From: CAYLQD01 sp043819695
GTDB lineage: Bacteria; Planctomycetota; PUPC01
Assembly (NCBI GenBank): GCA_043819695.1
Contig: JBDREM010000037.1
Span: 1-13,768 of the forward strand
DNA: 13,768 nucleotides
Direction: 5' to 3'
The notes under the pieces were generated by a model. The model did no database searches. It worked only from the letters and a program-made list of their open reading frames with translations, and was not told where the DNA came from. Positions 12,909 to 13,768 of the stretch are shown in pieces (positions within the stretch are counted from its first letter, which is position 1; each line of letters starts with the position of its first letter). Made by a program: the position numbers and the translations under genes.

Positions 12909-13086
12909 ACCGTCGGACGAGATACCTGTGCCTCCCGAAAACTCCGTCCGCGTTCTGACGCGAGCACTTGCGCTGCTTGCAGACCCGGCGCCCTTCCATC
13001 AGCATCAACCATCTCTTGCCATTCGAAGGTCGCCGACGGGTGCACTGCGGACCGTGCTGATGTCCTTTCGGGGATTCCTCATCGAA

Positions 13087-13325
13087 GACTTCGCCGGCCC
13101 GTTCGACTTCTGGAACAAGATCGCCACCTGGCAGAACTGGTAAACCTGCGGCGGAAGAACTCCAGCCGCCCGCGGCGGTCACACGCGGAGAACCGCCACC
13201 AGCTTGAGCCACAGCGCGACACCGCAATCTTCTTGCTTCCTCCCGTCCAAGTCGATATACTTCTCGCGGCTCAAGGGGGGTACCATGTGCCCGTCAGCCC
13301 CGACTTGAGTGGCAGATGTTCTTGA
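13087..13325 (+). pseudogene. Frameshifted 3' end of a DDE transposase, relative of the copy at the left edge
   Basis: The stretch aligns along its whole length with 1-207 at DNA and protein level (FAGPFDFWNKIATWQNW, then 'FLLPPVQVDILLAAQGGYHVP'). A one-base deletion at about 13141-13143 turns the Tyr-Asn codons into an in-frame TAA. Past it, frame 3 restores the remaining protein to a TGA at 13323-13325, though similarity to the left copy stops near 13291. The 178 bp before 13087 do not read as transposase, so only the gene's tail survives. This is a dead, degraded insertion-sequence fragment; no terminal inverted repeat or target duplication was found. Confidence 0.65.
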
Positions 13326-13350
13326 CTAGGACAGGATTAAACTGTACATT
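13322..13350 (+). promoter_or_regulatory. Predicted promoter of the tRNA-Ile/tRNA-Ser pair
   Basis: TTGACT (13322-13327) and TACATT (13345-13350) are separated by 17 bases. The start site would be about 100 bases before tRNA-Ile. The -35 box overlaps the tail of the transposase remnant. Confidence 0.5.
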
Positions 13351-13456
13351 GAACGTGCGGGCTCAGCATGCTGGTACATGGGTTGGCTACTGATTGTCGA
13401 CAAGGCAAACCGGTTGGGGGTCATAAGTTCGCAGCGCTCTGCGTTCCAAGAGCCTG

Positions 13457-13532
<76 letters not shown>

Positions 13533-13543
13533 GACATTCGACC

Positions 13544-13637
13544 GGAGAGGTGGCTGAGTGGTCGAAAGCGGCAGTTTGCTAAACTGTTGAAGGGGTTCAT
13601 ACCTCTTCCGCGGGTTCGAATCCCGCCCTCTCCGCCA
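13544..13637 (+). tRNA. tRNA-Ser(GCT)
   Basis: The acceptor stem GGAGAGG pairs with CCTCTCC and has the discriminator G73 expected of serine tRNAs. The anticodon loop TTGCTAA gives GCT, and a long variable arm (around GAAGGGGTTCATACCTCTTC) marks a class II tRNA. The 3' CCA is encoded. It starts 11 bp after tRNA-Ile(CAT), so the two are probably one transcript. Confidence 0.95.
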
Positions 13638-13647
13638 GATGCAACAG

Positions 13648-13670
13648 AATGGCTTGAAACGGCCATTTCG
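13648..13670 (+). terminator. Weak hairpin after the tRNA pair
   Basis: AATGGC (13648-13653) pairs with GCCATT (13662-13667) around an 8-base loop about 10 bp after tRNA-Ser. Only a short T-run follows. It could be a terminator or part of a processing signal. Confidence 0.3.
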
Positions 13671-13768
13671 CTGCGTTCTGTGATTTCCCCCCTTGCCTCG
13701 CTTGCCATCACCGAGCGTGCATTAGACTGCAAGGAATTGCAGGCTTTTGCACCCGTCTTGGGCAAGCA

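Overview
The window is GC-rich, densely coded bacterial chromosome. A Planctomycetota (or other PVC-superphylum) member is the best guess. Supporting signs are a PQQ-like beta-propeller protein fused to a CBM9-like domain, several uroporphyrinogen-decarboxylase-like (URO-D) methyltransferase genes in a row, a palindrome that reads 'TGILPV...GQDGRAT' inside a protein, and transposase ends finishing in 'GGYHVP'. I know these features from that group, but I could not run a search, so the taxonomic call is inference.

Layout from left to right. Positions 1-279 are the 3' end of a DDE-type transposase; a frameshifted relative of the same stretch lies at 13087-13325. After about 460 bp with no convincing gene comes a small secreted coiled-coil protein (738-1091, +). 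A convergent gap with two large hairpins separates it from a minus-strand CgeB-like glycosyltransferase (2336-1323). Upstream of that on the minus strand is a two-gene operon: a 1310-residue secreted PQQ-propeller/CBM9 protein (8557-4625), followed 4 bp later by a secreted S41 C-terminal processing protease (4620-2431). The ribosome-binding site of the protease gene lies in the last codons of the propeller gene, so the two are probably translationally coupled and act together in the cell envelope.

The 420-bp divergent region at 8558-8977 carries a near-consensus sigma-70 promoter on each strand. One serves the propeller operon and the other serves a 58-residue very basic protein (8978-9154). 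Next is a plus-strand URO-D cluster behind its own promoter: a full-length member without a HxC zinc motif (9382-10395), an 86-residue internally deleted remnant (10418-10678), and a full-length member with the HxC...C zinc site expected of MtaA/MtbA-type methyltransferases (10700-11776).

A second miniature operon (12032-12315) follows a strong promoter with an A-rich UP-like element. It encodes a 59-residue acidic-tailed protein and a 30-residue Lys/Arg-rich protein that resembles the AURKAIP1/COX24 family (mitochondrial mS38, mycobacterial bS22), a very small ribosomal-subunit protein. tRNA-Pro(CGG) follows at once. The right end holds a terminator, the severed C-terminal part of a planctomycete-type extracellular domain, the second transposase remnant, and the pair tRNA-Ile(CAT) and tRNA-Ser(GCT).

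I found no defence system, CRISPR array or intact mobile element. The least ordinary features are the tiny genes missed by length cut-offs, the palindromic element inserted in frame in the propeller/CBM9 gene, and the deleted URO-D copy.
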